From contig NZ_QFFU01000019.1 of NCBI RefSeq assembly GCF_003131185.1, positions 56,795 to 120,794 of the forward strand: DNA of 64,000 nt, given 5' to 3'. Position 1 is the stretch's first letter, and each line of letters begins with the position of its first letter. Below are positions 24,754 through 33,330 of the stretch, in pieces. The notes under the pieces are model-generated. The model was given only the letters and a program-made list of their open reading frames with translations. It was not told where the DNA came from and did not search any database. This DNA comes from Pseudomonas ovata (GTDB lineage: Bacteria; Pseudomonadota; Gammaproteobacteria; Pseudomonadales; Pseudomonadaceae). Both the position numbers and the translations under genes were made by a program.

Positions 24754-24780
24754 GCCAGGCATCCTTCGATGATGCCTGGC
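24754..24780 (-). terminator. Terminator after spuI
   Basis: Stem GCCAGGCATC / GATGCCTGGC (24754-24763 and 24771-24780) with a seven-base loop. Read on the minus strand it follows the spuI stop by seven bases and ends in TTTT. Confidence 0.85.
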
Positions 24781-24787
24781 GTTCCAC

Positions 24788-26164
24788 TCACACCGTATGC
24801 AAATACCAGTTGTACTCAAGGTCCGAGATCGAGTGCTCGAATTCCTCCAGTTCACTTTCCTTGCACGCCACGAAGATATCGATGTATTTCGGGTCGATAT
24901 ACTTGGCCATCACTTCACTGTCATCCAGCGTGCGCAGCGCGTCGCGCAGGTTGTTTGGCAGGCTCTGTTCGAATTGCTCGTACGAGTTGCCTTCTACCGG
25001 TGCCACCGGCTCGATCTTGTTGGTCAGGCCGTGGTGCACGCCGGCCAGGACCGAGGCCATGACCAGGTACGGGTTGGCGTCGGCGCCGGCCACGCGGTGC
25101 TCGATGCGCACCGAGTCGGCGGTGCCGGTCGGGACGCGCACGGCCACGGTGCGGTTGTCCAGGCCCCAGGTCGGTGAGTTGGGCACGTAGAACTGTGCGC
25201 CGAAGCGGCGGTACGAGTTGACGTTCGGGCACAGGAACGCCATCTGTGCCGGCAGGGTCTCGAGCACACCGCCGACTGCGTGACGCAATGCGGCGTTCTG
25301 CTCGGGATCCTCACTGGTGAAGATGTTCTTGCCATCGCGGTCCAGGATCGAGATGTGAACATGCAACCCGTTGCCGGCCTGGCCGGGGTAGGGCTTGGCC
25401 ATGAAGGTGGTGTCCATCTCATGGTCGTAGGCGATGTTCTTGATCAGGCGCTTGAGCAGCACGGCGTAGTCGCAGGCCTTGAGCGGGTCGGCCACGTGGT
25501 GCAGGTTGACTTCGAATTGCGCAGGGGCACTTTCCTTGACGATGGCGTCGGCCGGAATGCCTTGTTCCTTGGCGCCTTCGAGGATGTCCTGCAGGCAGTC
25601 GACGTATTCGTCCAGGTCGTCGATCAGGTAGACCTGGGTCGAGTGCGGACGCTTGCCCGAGATCGGCGAGCGCGGCGGCTGCGGACGGCCGTTCACGTTT
25701 TCCTGGTCGATCAGGTAGAACTCGAGTTCGAACGCGGCGCAGATGGTCAGGCCCATTTCGTCGAAACGGCTGACGACCTGGCGCAACACTTCGCGTGGGT
25801 CGGCGAAGAACGGCTCGCCTTCGAGTTCGTGCATGGTCATCAGCAACTGCGCGGTGGGGCGCTTCTGCCAGGGCTCATTGCACAGGGTATTGGGGATGGG
25901 ATAACAGATGCGGTCGGCGTCGCCGATATCCAGGCCAAGGCCGGTACTTTCGACGGTCGAGCCATTGATATCCAGGGCAAACAGGGAAGCCGGGAGGTTG
26001 ATGCCTTTCTCGTAAACCTTATGCAGGCTGGTGCGTTCGATTCGCTTGCCACGCACCACGCCATTCATATCTGCAATCAGAAGGTCGACGTAGAGAACCT
26101 CAGGATGTTCCTTAAGGAACGCGTTCGCTTCGTTGAGCTGAACGGCACGCGGGGGTACCGACAT
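24788..26164 (-). CDS. spuI: Gamma-glutamylpolyamine synthetase, glutamine synthetase family
   Basis: A 458-residue type I glutamine-synthetase-like ligase. It has an N-terminal beta-grasp domain (VLYVDLLIADMNGVVRGKRI), then the catalytic domain with metal ligands in AAFELEFYLID, the nucleotide loop NGLHVHISILDRDGKN, and NRTVAVRVPTGTADSVRIEHR before GADANPYLVMAS. Proteins of this branch join glutamate to putrescine or other polyamines rather than to ammonia. It is transcribed away from the second synthetase gene, the arrangement of spuI in P. aeruginosa. The exact amine substrate cannot be decided from sequence. Confidence 0.85.
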   Translation of the reverse strand: MSVPPRAVQLNEANAFLKEHPEVLYVDLLIADMNGVVRGKRIERTSLHKVYEKGINLPASLFALDINGSTVESTGLGLDIGDADRICYPIPNTLCNEPWQKRPTAQLLMTMHELEGEPFFADPREVLRQVVSRFDEMGLTICAAFELEFYLIDQENVNGRPQPPRSPISGKRPHSTQVYLIDDLDEYVDCLQDILEGAKEQGIPADAIVKESAPAQFEVNLHHVADPLKACDYAVLLKRLIKNIAYDHEMDTTFMAKPYPGQAGNGLHVHISILDRDGKNIFTSEDPEQNAALRHAVGGVLETLPAQMAFLCPNVNSYRRFGAQFYVPNSPTWGLDNRTVAVRVPTGTADSVRIEHRVAGADANPYLVMASVLAGVHHGLTNKIEPVAPVEGNSYEQFEQSLPNNLRDALRTLDDSEVMAKYIDPKYIDIFVACKESELEEFEHSISDLEYNWYLHTV

Positions 26165-26764
26165 GATGCAACACCTTTGTTGTTAAAAATATCAATCATC
26201 GAGCTTTGCTTGGATCAGTCAATCCGAAAGCCATGATGAAGTCAATAGAGCCATTTATTGCCCTGAAATGGCCCCTCTGTGCCGAACGTGCTGCTTAACG
26301 GCGCATCCGCGAGCCGTCAGTGTGACGGATTTCGCACGATGAAAGAGGACCGTGTTCAAGACTTTCTGCAAAGTTGTGAAATAAATTGAACAGCGCTAAG
26401 CTCCGACCCAACCCATCACAGCAAAAACAAAAGGGGGGCTGGATGTCATCGATCGACAGCGACGTGCGCTGCACACCGACGGCTTTTAATGGCGCATTCG
26501 TACCGGCGTCCATTGCACCCTATCACTATAGTGGCGCGTCCAGCACCTTGCCTTTGACGGCAACACGCTTGCAGTACCTGTGCCTGACAACACTTTTAAC
26601 GTGTCGCGACCGTTTATTTACCCTGCGTTCATCAAAACAGCACCTGCCAGGCGCATTCTGCGCGGCCGGGTGTTGCGATCTTTCTGCGCGCCTTGCACTG
26701 TGACAGCTCCCTGTCGCAAAAAAATGCCTGATGGCCATCAGGACACAGCAAACCTGAGGTATTT
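26165..26764. other. 600-base divergent control region of the spu locus
   Basis: No gene with a ribosome site and coding bias was found; short frames here have poor codon use. It holds the promoters of the two divergent synthetase genes. The spuI-proximal 70 bases are AT-rich (TTGTTGTTAAAAATATCAATC). A GTCAGTGTGACGGATTTCGCAC segment and a palindrome at 26727 are the only clear patterns. No spuA-type hydrolase gene lies here, although spuA heads the operon in P. aeruginosa. Confidence 0.6.
26727..26742. promoter_or_regulatory. Palindrome just upstream of spuB
   Basis: CCTGATGGCCATCAGG, a perfect 16-base palindrome ending 22 bases before the spuB ATG. It may be an operator or an RNA hairpin close to the ribosome site (CCTGAGGTA). 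Confidence 0.45.
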
Positions 26765-28123
26765 ATGAGTAGCAACCTCGACCAGCTCACCGATTGGTTG
26801 AAAGAACACAAGATCACCGAAGTCGAATGCATGATGTCCGACCTGACCGGTATCACGCGCGGCAAGATCTCCCCCACCAACAAGTTCATCGCCGAAAAAG
26901 GCATGCGCCTGCCCGAGAGCGTGTTGCTGCAGACCGTGACCGGGGACTACGTCGAAGACGAGATCTACTACGAGTTGCTGGACCCGGCCGACATCGACAT
27001 GATCTGCCGCCCGGACGCCAATGCCGTGTACCTGGTGCCGTGGGCCATCGAGCCGACCGCGCAGGTGATCCACGACACCTACGACAAGCAGGGCAACCCC
27101 ATCGAGCTGTCGCCGCGCAACGTGCTCAAGAAGGTGCTCAAGCTCTATGCCGACCAGGGCTGGCAGCCGATCGTGGCGCCGGAAATGGAGTTCTACCTGA
27201 CCAAGCGCAGCGACGACCCCGATTACCCGCTGCAGCCGCCAGTCGGCCGCTCGGGGCGCCCGGAAACCGGCCGCCAGTCGTTTTCCATCGAGGCCGCCAA
27301 CGAGTTCGACCCGCTGTTCGAAGACGTCTACGACTGGTGCGAACTGCAGAACCTGGACCTGGACACGCTGATCCACGAAGACGGTACGGCGCAGATGGAA
27401 ATCAACTTCCGTCACGGCGATGCCTTGTCGCTGGCCGACCAGATTGTGGTGTTCAAGCGCACCATGCGCGAGGCGGCGCTCAAGCACAACGTGGCGGCAA
27501 CCTTCATGGCCAAGCCCATGACCGGCGAGCCGGGCAGCGCCATGCACCTGCACCAGAGCATCGTCGACATCAACACCGGCAAGAACATCTTCTCCAATGA
27601 AGACGGGACCATGAGCCTGCTGTTCCTGCAGCACGTCGGTGGCTTGCAGAAGTTCATTCCCGAGCTGCTGCCGCTGTTCGCGCCCAACGTCAACTCGTTC
27701 CGTCGCTTCCTGCCGGACACCTCGGCCCCGGTCAACGTCGAGTGGGGCGAAGAAAACCGCACCGTCGGCCTGCGCGTACCGGATGCCGGCCCGCAGAACC
27801 GCCGCGTCGAAAACCGCCTGCCGGGCGCCGATGCCAACCCGTACCTGGCCATTGCCGCCAGCCTGCTGTGTGGCTTCATCGGCATGGTCGAGGGCATCAA
27901 CCCCAGCGCGCCGGTCCAGGGCCGCGCCTACGAGCGCCGTAACCTGCGCCTGCCGCTGACCATCGAAGATGCGCTGGAACGTCTGGAAAACAGCAAGACC
28001 ATCGAGAAATACCTGGGCAAGAAATTCATCGTCGGCTACGTCGCGGTCAAGCGCGCCGAGCACGAGAATTTCAAGCGCGTGATCAGTTCGTGGGAACGCG
28101 AGTTCCTGCTGTTCTCGGTCTGA
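26765..28123 (+). CDS. spuB: Gamma-glutamylpolyamine synthetase, second paralogue
   Basis: A 452-residue glutamine-synthetase-like ligase related to, but clearly different from, the divergent gene. The N-terminal domain includes ITEVECMMSDLTGITRGKI. Catalytic motifs are APEMEFYLTKR, GSAMHLHQSIVDINTGKN, NRTVGLRVPDAGPQNRRVEN and GADANPYLAIAAS. It is the likely first enzyme of the spu operon, adding glutamate to a polyamine so that SpuC can act on it. A CIR repeat separates it from spuC (176 bases), so coupling to the downstream genes may be weakened. Confidence 0.85.
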   Translation: MSSNLDQLTDWLKEHKITEVECMMSDLTGITRGKISPTNKFIAEKGMRLPESVLLQTVTGDYVEDEIYYELLDPADIDMICRPDANAVYLVPWAIEPTAQVIHDTYDKQGNPIELSPRNVLKKVLKLYADQGWQPIVAPEMEFYLTKRSDDPDYPLQPPVGRSGRPETGRQSFSIEAANEFDPLFEDVYDWCELQNLDLDTLIHEDGTAQMEINFRHGDALSLADQIVVFKRTMREAALKHNVAATFMAKPMTGEPGSAMHLHQSIVDINTGKNIFSNEDGTMSLLFLQHVGGLQKFIPELLPLFAPNVNSFRRFLPDTSAPVNVEWGEENRTVGLRVPDAGPQNRRVENRLPGADANPYLAIAASLLCGFIGMVEGINPSAPVQGRAYERRNLRLPLTIEDALERLENSKTIEKYLGKKFIVGYVAVKRAEHENFKRVISSWEREFLLFSV

Positions 28124-28139
28124 CGCTGTACCGGGCCTT

Positions 28140-28249
28140 GTAGGAGCGCGCTCTGCCCGCGACCGAGTGCGTAGCGCTCGCAAAATTGAGGAAACGCTGA
28201 AAATTTACGACTGCTAACGCAGCCGGTCGCGGGCAGAGCGCGCTCCTAC
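28140..28249. repeat. CIR composite repeat between spuB and spuC
   Basis: Both outer arms have the CTCTGCCCGCG / CGCGGGCAGAG variant, making the closing stem longer than in the AAGC type copies. Inner order B (with GCGTAGCGCTCGC), core AAAATTGAGGAAACGCTGAA, complementary C. It starts 16 bases after the spuB stop. Confidence 0.9.
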
Positions 28250-28299
28250 AGCGCATCAATCCCGAATATGTGTAAACAACCCGGCAATGGAGTGTCTTC

Positions 28300-29664
28300 A
28301 TGACCGCCAAGAACCCGCAAACCCTTCACTGGCAGGGGCTGAGCGACCAGCACCATCTGGCCCCCTTCAGTGATTACAAGCAACTGAAGGAAAAAGGTCC
28401 GCGCATCATCACCCGTGCCGACGGTGTGTACCTGTGGGACAGCGAAGGCAAGCAGATTCTCGACGGCATGGCCGGGCTGTGGTGCGTGGCCGTGGGCTAC
28501 GGCCGCGAAGAACTGGTCGAGGCCGCCAGCCGGCAGATGCGCGAGTTGCCGTACTACAACCTGTTCTTCCAGACCGCCCACCCGCCGGCGCTGGAACTGG
28601 CCCAGGCCATCGGCCAGATCGCCCCTGAAGGCATGCATCACGTGTTCTTCACCGGCTCCGGCTCCGAGGGCAATGACACCATGCTGCGGATGGTGCGCCA
28701 TTATTGGGCAATCAAGGGGCAGCCGAACAAGAAGACCATCATCAGTCGCCTCAACGGTTACCACGGCTCCACCGTGGCCGGTGCCAGCCTGGGCGGCATG
28801 ACCTACATGCACGAGCAGGGCGACCTGCCGATCCCGGGCGTGGCGCACATTGCCCAGCCGTACTGGTTCGGCGAGGGCGGTGACATGACTCCCGATGAAT
28901 TCGGGATCTGGGCCGCCGACCAGCTGGAAGCCAGGATCCAGGAACTGGGCGTCGAAAATGTCGGTGCGTTCATTGCCGAGCCGATCCAGGGCGCCGGCGG
29001 GGTGATCGTGCCTCCCGACACTTACTGGCCGCGCATCAAGGAAATCCTCGCCCGCCACGACATCCTGTTCGTGGCCGACGAAGTGATCTGTGGGTTCGGC
29101 CGTACCGGGGAATGGTTCGGCAGCGACTACTACGGCTTGAAGCCGGACATGATGACCATCGCCAAGGGCCTGACCTCGGGCTATGTGCCCATGGGCGGGC
29201 TGGTGGTGCGTGACGAAGTGGTCGCCGTGCTCAACGAAGGTGGCGATTTCAATCACGGTTTCACCTATTCCGGGCACCCGGTGGCGGCTGCCGTGGGGCT
29301 GGAGAACATCCGTATCCTGCGCGAAGAAGGCATCGTCGAACGAGTCCGTACACAAACGGCACCGTATTTGCAGCAACGCCTGCGGGAACTGAGTGATCAC
29401 CCGCTGGTGGGCGAAGTCCGCGGGGTCGGCCTGCTGGGCGCCATCGAACTGGTGCGCGACAAGGCCACCCGCGAGCGCTACACCGGCCAGTCGGCCGGCA
29501 TGGTCTGCCGAACCTTCTGCTTCGACAATGGCCTGATCATGCGGGCCGTGGGTGACACCATGATCATTGCGCCGCCTTTGGTGATCAGTCTGGCGCAGAT
29601 CGACGAGTTGATCGACAAGGCCCGCAAGTGCCTGGACTTGACGCTCGAGACGCTGAATCACTGA
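28300..29664 (+). CDS. spuC: Putrescine/polyamine:pyruvate aminotransferase
   Basis: A 454-residue class III PLP aminotransferase. The PLP lysine is K289 in MMTIAKGLTSGYVPMGG and the cofactor-binding Asp is in LFVADEVICGFGRTG. The cofactor phosphate loop GSGSEGNDTM is near residue 120. In Pseudomonas, SpuC transfers an amino group from putrescine (or cadaverine, gamma-glutamyl amines) to pyruvate. The position right before two binding proteins and the ABC transporter supports the polyamine assignment. The long N-terminal helix region (HLAPFSDYKQLKEKG) is the usual one for this subgroup. Confidence 0.92.
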   Translation: MTAKNPQTLHWQGLSDQHHLAPFSDYKQLKEKGPRIITRADGVYLWDSEGKQILDGMAGLWCVAVGYGREELVEAASRQMRELPYYNLFFQTAHPPALELAQAIGQIAPEGMHHVFFTGSGSEGNDTMLRMVRHYWAIKGQPNKKTIISRLNGYHGSTVAGASLGGMTYMHEQGDLPIPGVAHIAQPYWFGEGGDMTPDEFGIWAADQLEARIQELGVENVGAFIAEPIQGAGGVIVPPDTYWPRIKEILARHDILFVADEVICGFGRTGEWFGSDYYGLKPDMMTIAKGLTSGYVPMGGLVVRDEVVAVLNEGGDFNHGFTYSGHPVAAAVGLENIRILREEGIVERVRTQTAPYLQQRLRELSDHPLVGEVRGVGLLGAIELVRDKATRERYTGQSAGMVCRTFCFDNGLIMRAVGDTMIIAPPLVISLAQIDELIDKARKCLDLTLETLNH

Positions 29665-29738
29665 GCCGGCTTGAAAGCCGTGCCAGTAAATTGCCAGACT
29701 ACCGACGCTGCCACTAACGACAATTCTGGAGCTGTAGC

Positions 29739-30836
29739 ATGAAAACATTCGGCAAGACCCTTCTCGCGCTGTCCATGGCGGGCCTGATGACCGCTCACGC
29801 GCACGCCGCTGACAACGTGCTGCACGTCTACAACTGGTCCGATTACATTGCTCCGGACACCATTGCCAAGTTCGAGAAAGAGTCGGGCATCAAGGTCGTC
29901 TACGACGTCTTCGACAGCAACGAGACCCTTGAGGCCAAGCTGCTGGCGGGCAAGTCCGGCTATGACGTGGTCGTGCCGAGCAACAACTTCCTGGCCAAGC
30001 AGATCAAGGCCGGTGTCTATCAGGAGCTGGATCGCTCGAAGCTGCCGAACTGGAAAAACCTCGACCCCGACCTGCTCAAGGCCGTGGGCGATGCCAGCGA
30101 CAAGGGCAACAAGTTCGCCTTCCCGTACATGTGGGGCACCATCGGCATCGGCTACAACCCCGAGAAGGTCAAGGCTGCGCTGGGCGTCGACAAGATCGAT
30201 TCGTGGGACGTGGTGCTCAAGCCGGAGAACATCGCCAAGCTCAAGAGCTGCGGCGTGAGCTTCCTGGACTCGCCGACCGAGATGATTCCGGTGGCGCTGC
30301 ACTACCTGGGCTACCCGACCGACAGTGAAGACAAGAAGCAACTGGCCGAAGCCGAAGCGCTGTGGTTGAAGATCCGCCCTTCGATTGCCTACTTCCACTC
30401 TTCCAAGTACATCTCGGACCTGGCCAACGGCAACATCTGCGTGGCCATCGGCTACTCGGGTGACCTGGAGCAGGCCAAGGAACGCGCCAAGGAAGCCGGT
30501 GACAAGGTCAAGCTGTCCTACGCGATTCCTAAAGAAGGCGCTGGCAGCTTCTATGACATGGTCGCCATTCCCAAGGATGCCGAAAACCTCGAGGCGGCCT
30601 ATAAGTTCATGAATTTCCTGCTGCAGCCGGAAGTCATGGCCGAGATCACCAACGAAGTACGGTTCCCGAACGGCAACAAGGCCGCCACGCCGCTGGTCGA
30701 CAAGGACATCTCGGGCGACCCGAGCATTTATCCACCGGCCGATGTGGTTGCCAAGCTGTATGCGATTTCCGATCTGCCGGCCGCGACCCAGCGCCTGCTG
30801 ACCCGTAGCTGGACCAAGATCAAATCCGGTAAATAA
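29739..30836 (+). CDS. spuD: Periplasmic polyamine-binding protein (PotF type), first copy
   Basis: A 365-residue binding protein with a signal peptide ending AHAHAA and the polyamine-binding opening VLHVYNWSDYIAPDTIAKFE. The aromatic box residues expected to hold the diamine appear in NWSDY, in FPYMWGTIGIGY and in the SFYDMVAIP region. By order it corresponds to SpuD, reported in P. aeruginosa as putrescine-preferring; the preference here is inference. It is followed by a GC-rich hairpin and then a paralogue. Confidence 0.9.
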   Translation: MKTFGKTLLALSMAGLMTAHAHAADNVLHVYNWSDYIAPDTIAKFEKESGIKVVYDVFDSNETLEAKLLAGKSGYDVVVPSNNFLAKQIKAGVYQELDRSKLPNWKNLDPDLLKAVGDASDKGNKFAFPYMWGTIGIGYNPEKVKAALGVDKIDSWDVVLKPENIAKLKSCGVSFLDSPTEMIPVALHYLGYPTDSEDKKQLAEAEALWLKIRPSIAYFHSSKYISDLANGNICVAIGYSGDLEQAKERAKEAGDKVKLSYAIPKEGAGSFYDMVAIPKDAENLEAAYKFMNFLLQPEVMAEITNEVRFPNGNKAATPLVDKDISGDPSIYPPADVVAKLYAISDLPAATQRLLTRSWTKIKSGK

Positions 30837-30857
30837 ACTGTCACAATTAGTGTAGAA

Positions 30858-30883
30858 GCTGCGTGGCCTGCCGGCCGCGCAGC
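30858..30883 (+). promoter_or_regulatory. GC-rich hairpin between spuD and spuE
   Basis: An 11-base-pair stem GCTGCGTGGCC / GGCCGCGCAGC (one G-U pair) with loop TGCC, and no T-run. Position after a binding-protein gene suggests a 3'-stabilising structure that raises the amount of spuD mRNA relative to the permease genes. Confidence 0.55.
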
Positions 30884-30986
30884 GCTTCAAGCTCAATGCA
30901 CAAGAAGGTCAGTCGCGTACTGTTTCTTCTGATGCCGACCGGCATCCGTCTCAAGCGGCAGGACCATTTCAAAAAGGACTGATGCC

Positions 30987-32081
30987 TTGTCTATCTCCAC
31001 GCTGTTCAAAGTCTTGCTGGCCGGTACCGGGCTGACCCTGGCGGTCAGTGCCCAGGCCGAGTCCACAGTGCACGTCTATAACTGGTCCGACTATATCGGC
31101 GAGACCACCCTGGCCGACTTCCAGACCAAGACCGGTATCAAGCCGGTCTACGATGTGTTCGATTCCAACGACACGCTCGAAGCCAAATTGCTGGCCGGGC
31201 GCAGCGGCTACGACGTGGTCGTGCCCAGCAACCATTTCCTGGGCAAGCAGATCAAGGCCGGGGCGTTCCAGAAGCTCGACAAGTCGCTGCTGACCCGTTA
31301 CCAGAACCTCGATCCGGCCCTGCTCAAGCGCCTGGAGAAGAACGATCCGGGCAACCAGTACGCCGTGCCGTACCTGTGGGGCACCAACGGCATCGGCTAC
31401 AACGTCGACAAGGTCAAGGCCGTGCTCGGCGTCGACACCATCGACTCCTGGGCGGTGCTGTTCGAGCCTGAGAACATCAAGAAGCTCTCTGGCTGTGGCG
31501 TGGCCCTGCTCGACTCGGGCGACGAAATGATTCCGGCCATGCTCAATTACCTGGGGCTGGACCCCAACAGCACCAAGGAAGCTGATTACAAGAAGGCCGA
31601 GGCCAAGCTGCTGGAAATCCGTCCCTACGTGACCTATTTCCACTCCTCCAAGTACATCGGTGACCTGGCCAACGGCGACATTTGCGTGGCAGCAGGCTTC
31701 TCCGGTGACGTCTTCCAGGCGCGTGACCGTGCCGCCGAAGCCGGCAAGGGCGTCAAGATTGCCTACAGCATTCCCAAAGAGGGCGCGAACCTGTGGTTCG
31801 ACATGCTCGCGGTGCCCGCCGATGCCAAGAACGTCAAGCAGGCCCATGCGTTCATCGACTACCTGCTGGACCCGGCGGTCATCGCCCAGGTCAGCGACCA
31901 GGTGGGCTATGCCAACCCGAACCCCAAGGCCGGCGAACTGATGCAGGCCTCGATCCGCGACAACCCTGAGGTCTACCCGCCGCAGGCCGTGCTGGACCGG
32001 TTGTTCGTCAACAGCGAGCTGCCGGCCAAGGTGCAACGCCTGATGACCCGCAGCTGGACCCGCGTCAAGTCGGGCAAGTAA
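30987..32081 (+). CDS. spuE: Periplasmic polyamine-binding protein (PotF type), second copy
   Basis: A 364-residue paralogue of the preceding gene, with signal peptide (LFKVLLAGTGLTLAVSAQA) and STVHVYNWSDYIGETTLADF. The start is a TTG at 30987: no in-frame ATG or GTG lies nearby, and AAGGA sits 8 bases upstream at the right distance. An ATG at 30982 is in another frame. By order it corresponds to SpuE, described as spermidine-preferring in P. aeruginosa. Identity to the first copy is high in the binding-pocket segments (AVPYLWGTNGIGYN). Confidence 0.9.
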   Translation: MSISTLFKVLLAGTGLTLAVSAQAESTVHVYNWSDYIGETTLADFQTKTGIKPVYDVFDSNDTLEAKLLAGRSGYDVVVPSNHFLGKQIKAGAFQKLDKSLLTRYQNLDPALLKRLEKNDPGNQYAVPYLWGTNGIGYNVDKVKAVLGVDTIDSWAVLFEPENIKKLSGCGVALLDSGDEMIPAMLNYLGLDPNSTKEADYKKAEAKLLEIRPYVTYFHSSKYIGDLANGDICVAAGFSGDVFQARDRAAEAGKGVKIAYSIPKEGANLWFDMLAVPADAKNVKQAHAFIDYLLDPAVIAQVSDQVGYANPNPKAGELMQASIRDNPEVYPPQAVLDRLFVNSELPAKVQRLMTRSWTRVKSGK

Positions 32082-32106
32082 AAACCAATGTCATGGAGTG
32101 TCATTT

Positions 32107-32166
32107 GCAGGAGCGGCTTTGGCCGCCAGGCGTGGCGCTCCATTCCCGGCTAAAGCCGGTCTTACA
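32107..32166. repeat. REP-like inverted repeat between spuE and spuF
   Basis: GCAGGAGCGGCTTTGGCCGC at the left and GGCTAAAGCCGGTCTTAC at the right. The right arm is imperfect. It belongs to the short REP type, not the CIR type. Confidence 0.65.
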
Positions 32167-32187
32167 TAATTGTTGGGAGTTTCACCC

Positions 32188-33330
32188 ATGGCAGTTGCCT
32201 CCGGCGCCTTCAAGAAATCCCTCGAAAGCGGCAAGAAGCCCAAAGAGGTTCTGCTCAAGGTCGACAGGGTCACCAAGAAGTTCGACGAGACCGTGGCGGT
32301 GGACGACGTGTCCCTGCAAATCAACAAGGGTGAAATCTTTGCCCTGCTGGGCGGTTCCGGCTCGGGCAAGTCCACGCTGCTGCGCATGCTGGCCGGCTTC
32401 GAACGGCCCACCGAGGGGCGTATCTACCTCGATGGTGTCGACATCACCGACCTGCCGCCCTACGAACGGCCGATCAACATGATGTTCCAGTCCTATGCGT
32501 TGTTCCCGCACATGACCGTGGCCGACAACATCGCCTTCGGTCTCAAGCAGGACAAGCTGGGCAAGGCCGAGATCGACGAGCGCGTGGCCGAGATGCTCAA
32601 GCTGGTGCACATGACCCAGTACGCCAAGCGCAAGCCGCACCAGCTCTCCGGTGGTCAGCGTCAGCGTGTGGCCCTGGCCCGTTCGCTGGCCAAGAAGCCC
32701 AAGCTGTTGCTGCTCGACGAGCCGATGGGCGCACTGGACAAGAAACTGCGCTCGCAGATGCAGCTGGAGCTGGTTGAGATCATCGAGCGGGTCGGCGTGA
32801 CCTGCGTGATGGTGACCCACGACCAGGAAGAGGCCATGACCATGGCCGAGCGCATCGCCATCATGCACCTGGGCTGGATCGCGCAGATCGGCAGCCCGAT
32901 CGACATCTACGAAACCCCCACCAGCCGCCTGGTGTGCGAGTTCATCGGCAACGTCAACCTGTTCGACGGCGAAGTGGTCGAGGACATGGAAGGCTATGCC
33001 CTGATCCAGAGCCCCGAGCTGGAGCGGCCGATCTACGTCGGCCACGGGGTCAGCACCTCGGTCGAAGACAAGAGCATCACCTACGCCCTGCGCCCGGAAA
33101 AGCTGCTGATCACCACCGAGCCGCCAACCGTGGAATACAACTGGTCGCGGGGCAAGGTGCACGACATCGCCTACCTGGGCGGCCACTCGGTGTTCCACAT
33201 CGAACTGCCCGGCGGCAAGCGCGTGCAGTCGTTCGTGGCCAACGCCGAGCGCCAGGGCGCGCGTCCCACCTGGGGCGATGAAGTGTACGTGTGGTGGGAA
33301 GACGACAGCGGCGTGGTACTGCGCTCATGA
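32188..33330 (+). CDS. spuF: Polyamine ABC transporter ATP-binding protein
   Basis: A 380-residue PotG/PotA-type ATPase. Walker A GGSGSGKST, signature LSGGQRQRVALARSL, Walker B LLLLDEPMGALD and the switch histidine in MVTHDQEEAM are all present. A C-terminal TOBE domain (about residues 280-380) includes LRPEKLLITTEPP. The ATG at 32188 is preferred to an upstream in-frame TTG at 32170; GGGAG lies about 10 bases ahead. Its last four bases overlap the permease start. Confidence 0.94.
   Translation: MAVASGAFKKSLESGKKPKEVLLKVDRVTKKFDETVAVDDVSLQINKGEIFALLGGSGSGKSTLLRMLAGFERPTEGRIYLDGVDITDLPPYERPINMMFQSYALFPHMTVADNIAFGLKQDKLGKAEIDERVAEMLKLVHMTQYAKRKPHQLSGGQRQRVALARSLAKKPKLLLLDEPMGALDKKLRSQMQLELVEIIERVGVTCVMVTHDQEEAMTMAERIAIMHLGWIAQIGSPIDIYETPTSRLVCEFIGNVNLFDGEVVEDMEGYALIQSPELERPIYVGHGVSTSVEDKSITYALRPEKLLITTEPPTVEYNWSRGKVHDIAYLGGHSVFHIELPGGKRVQSFVANAERQGARPTWGDEVYVWWEDDSGVVLRS

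Noticed and set aside
26386..26703. 105-residue frame in the spuI-spuB gap
   Set aside because: Poor codon bias for this genome, no ribosome site, and no recognisable homology.
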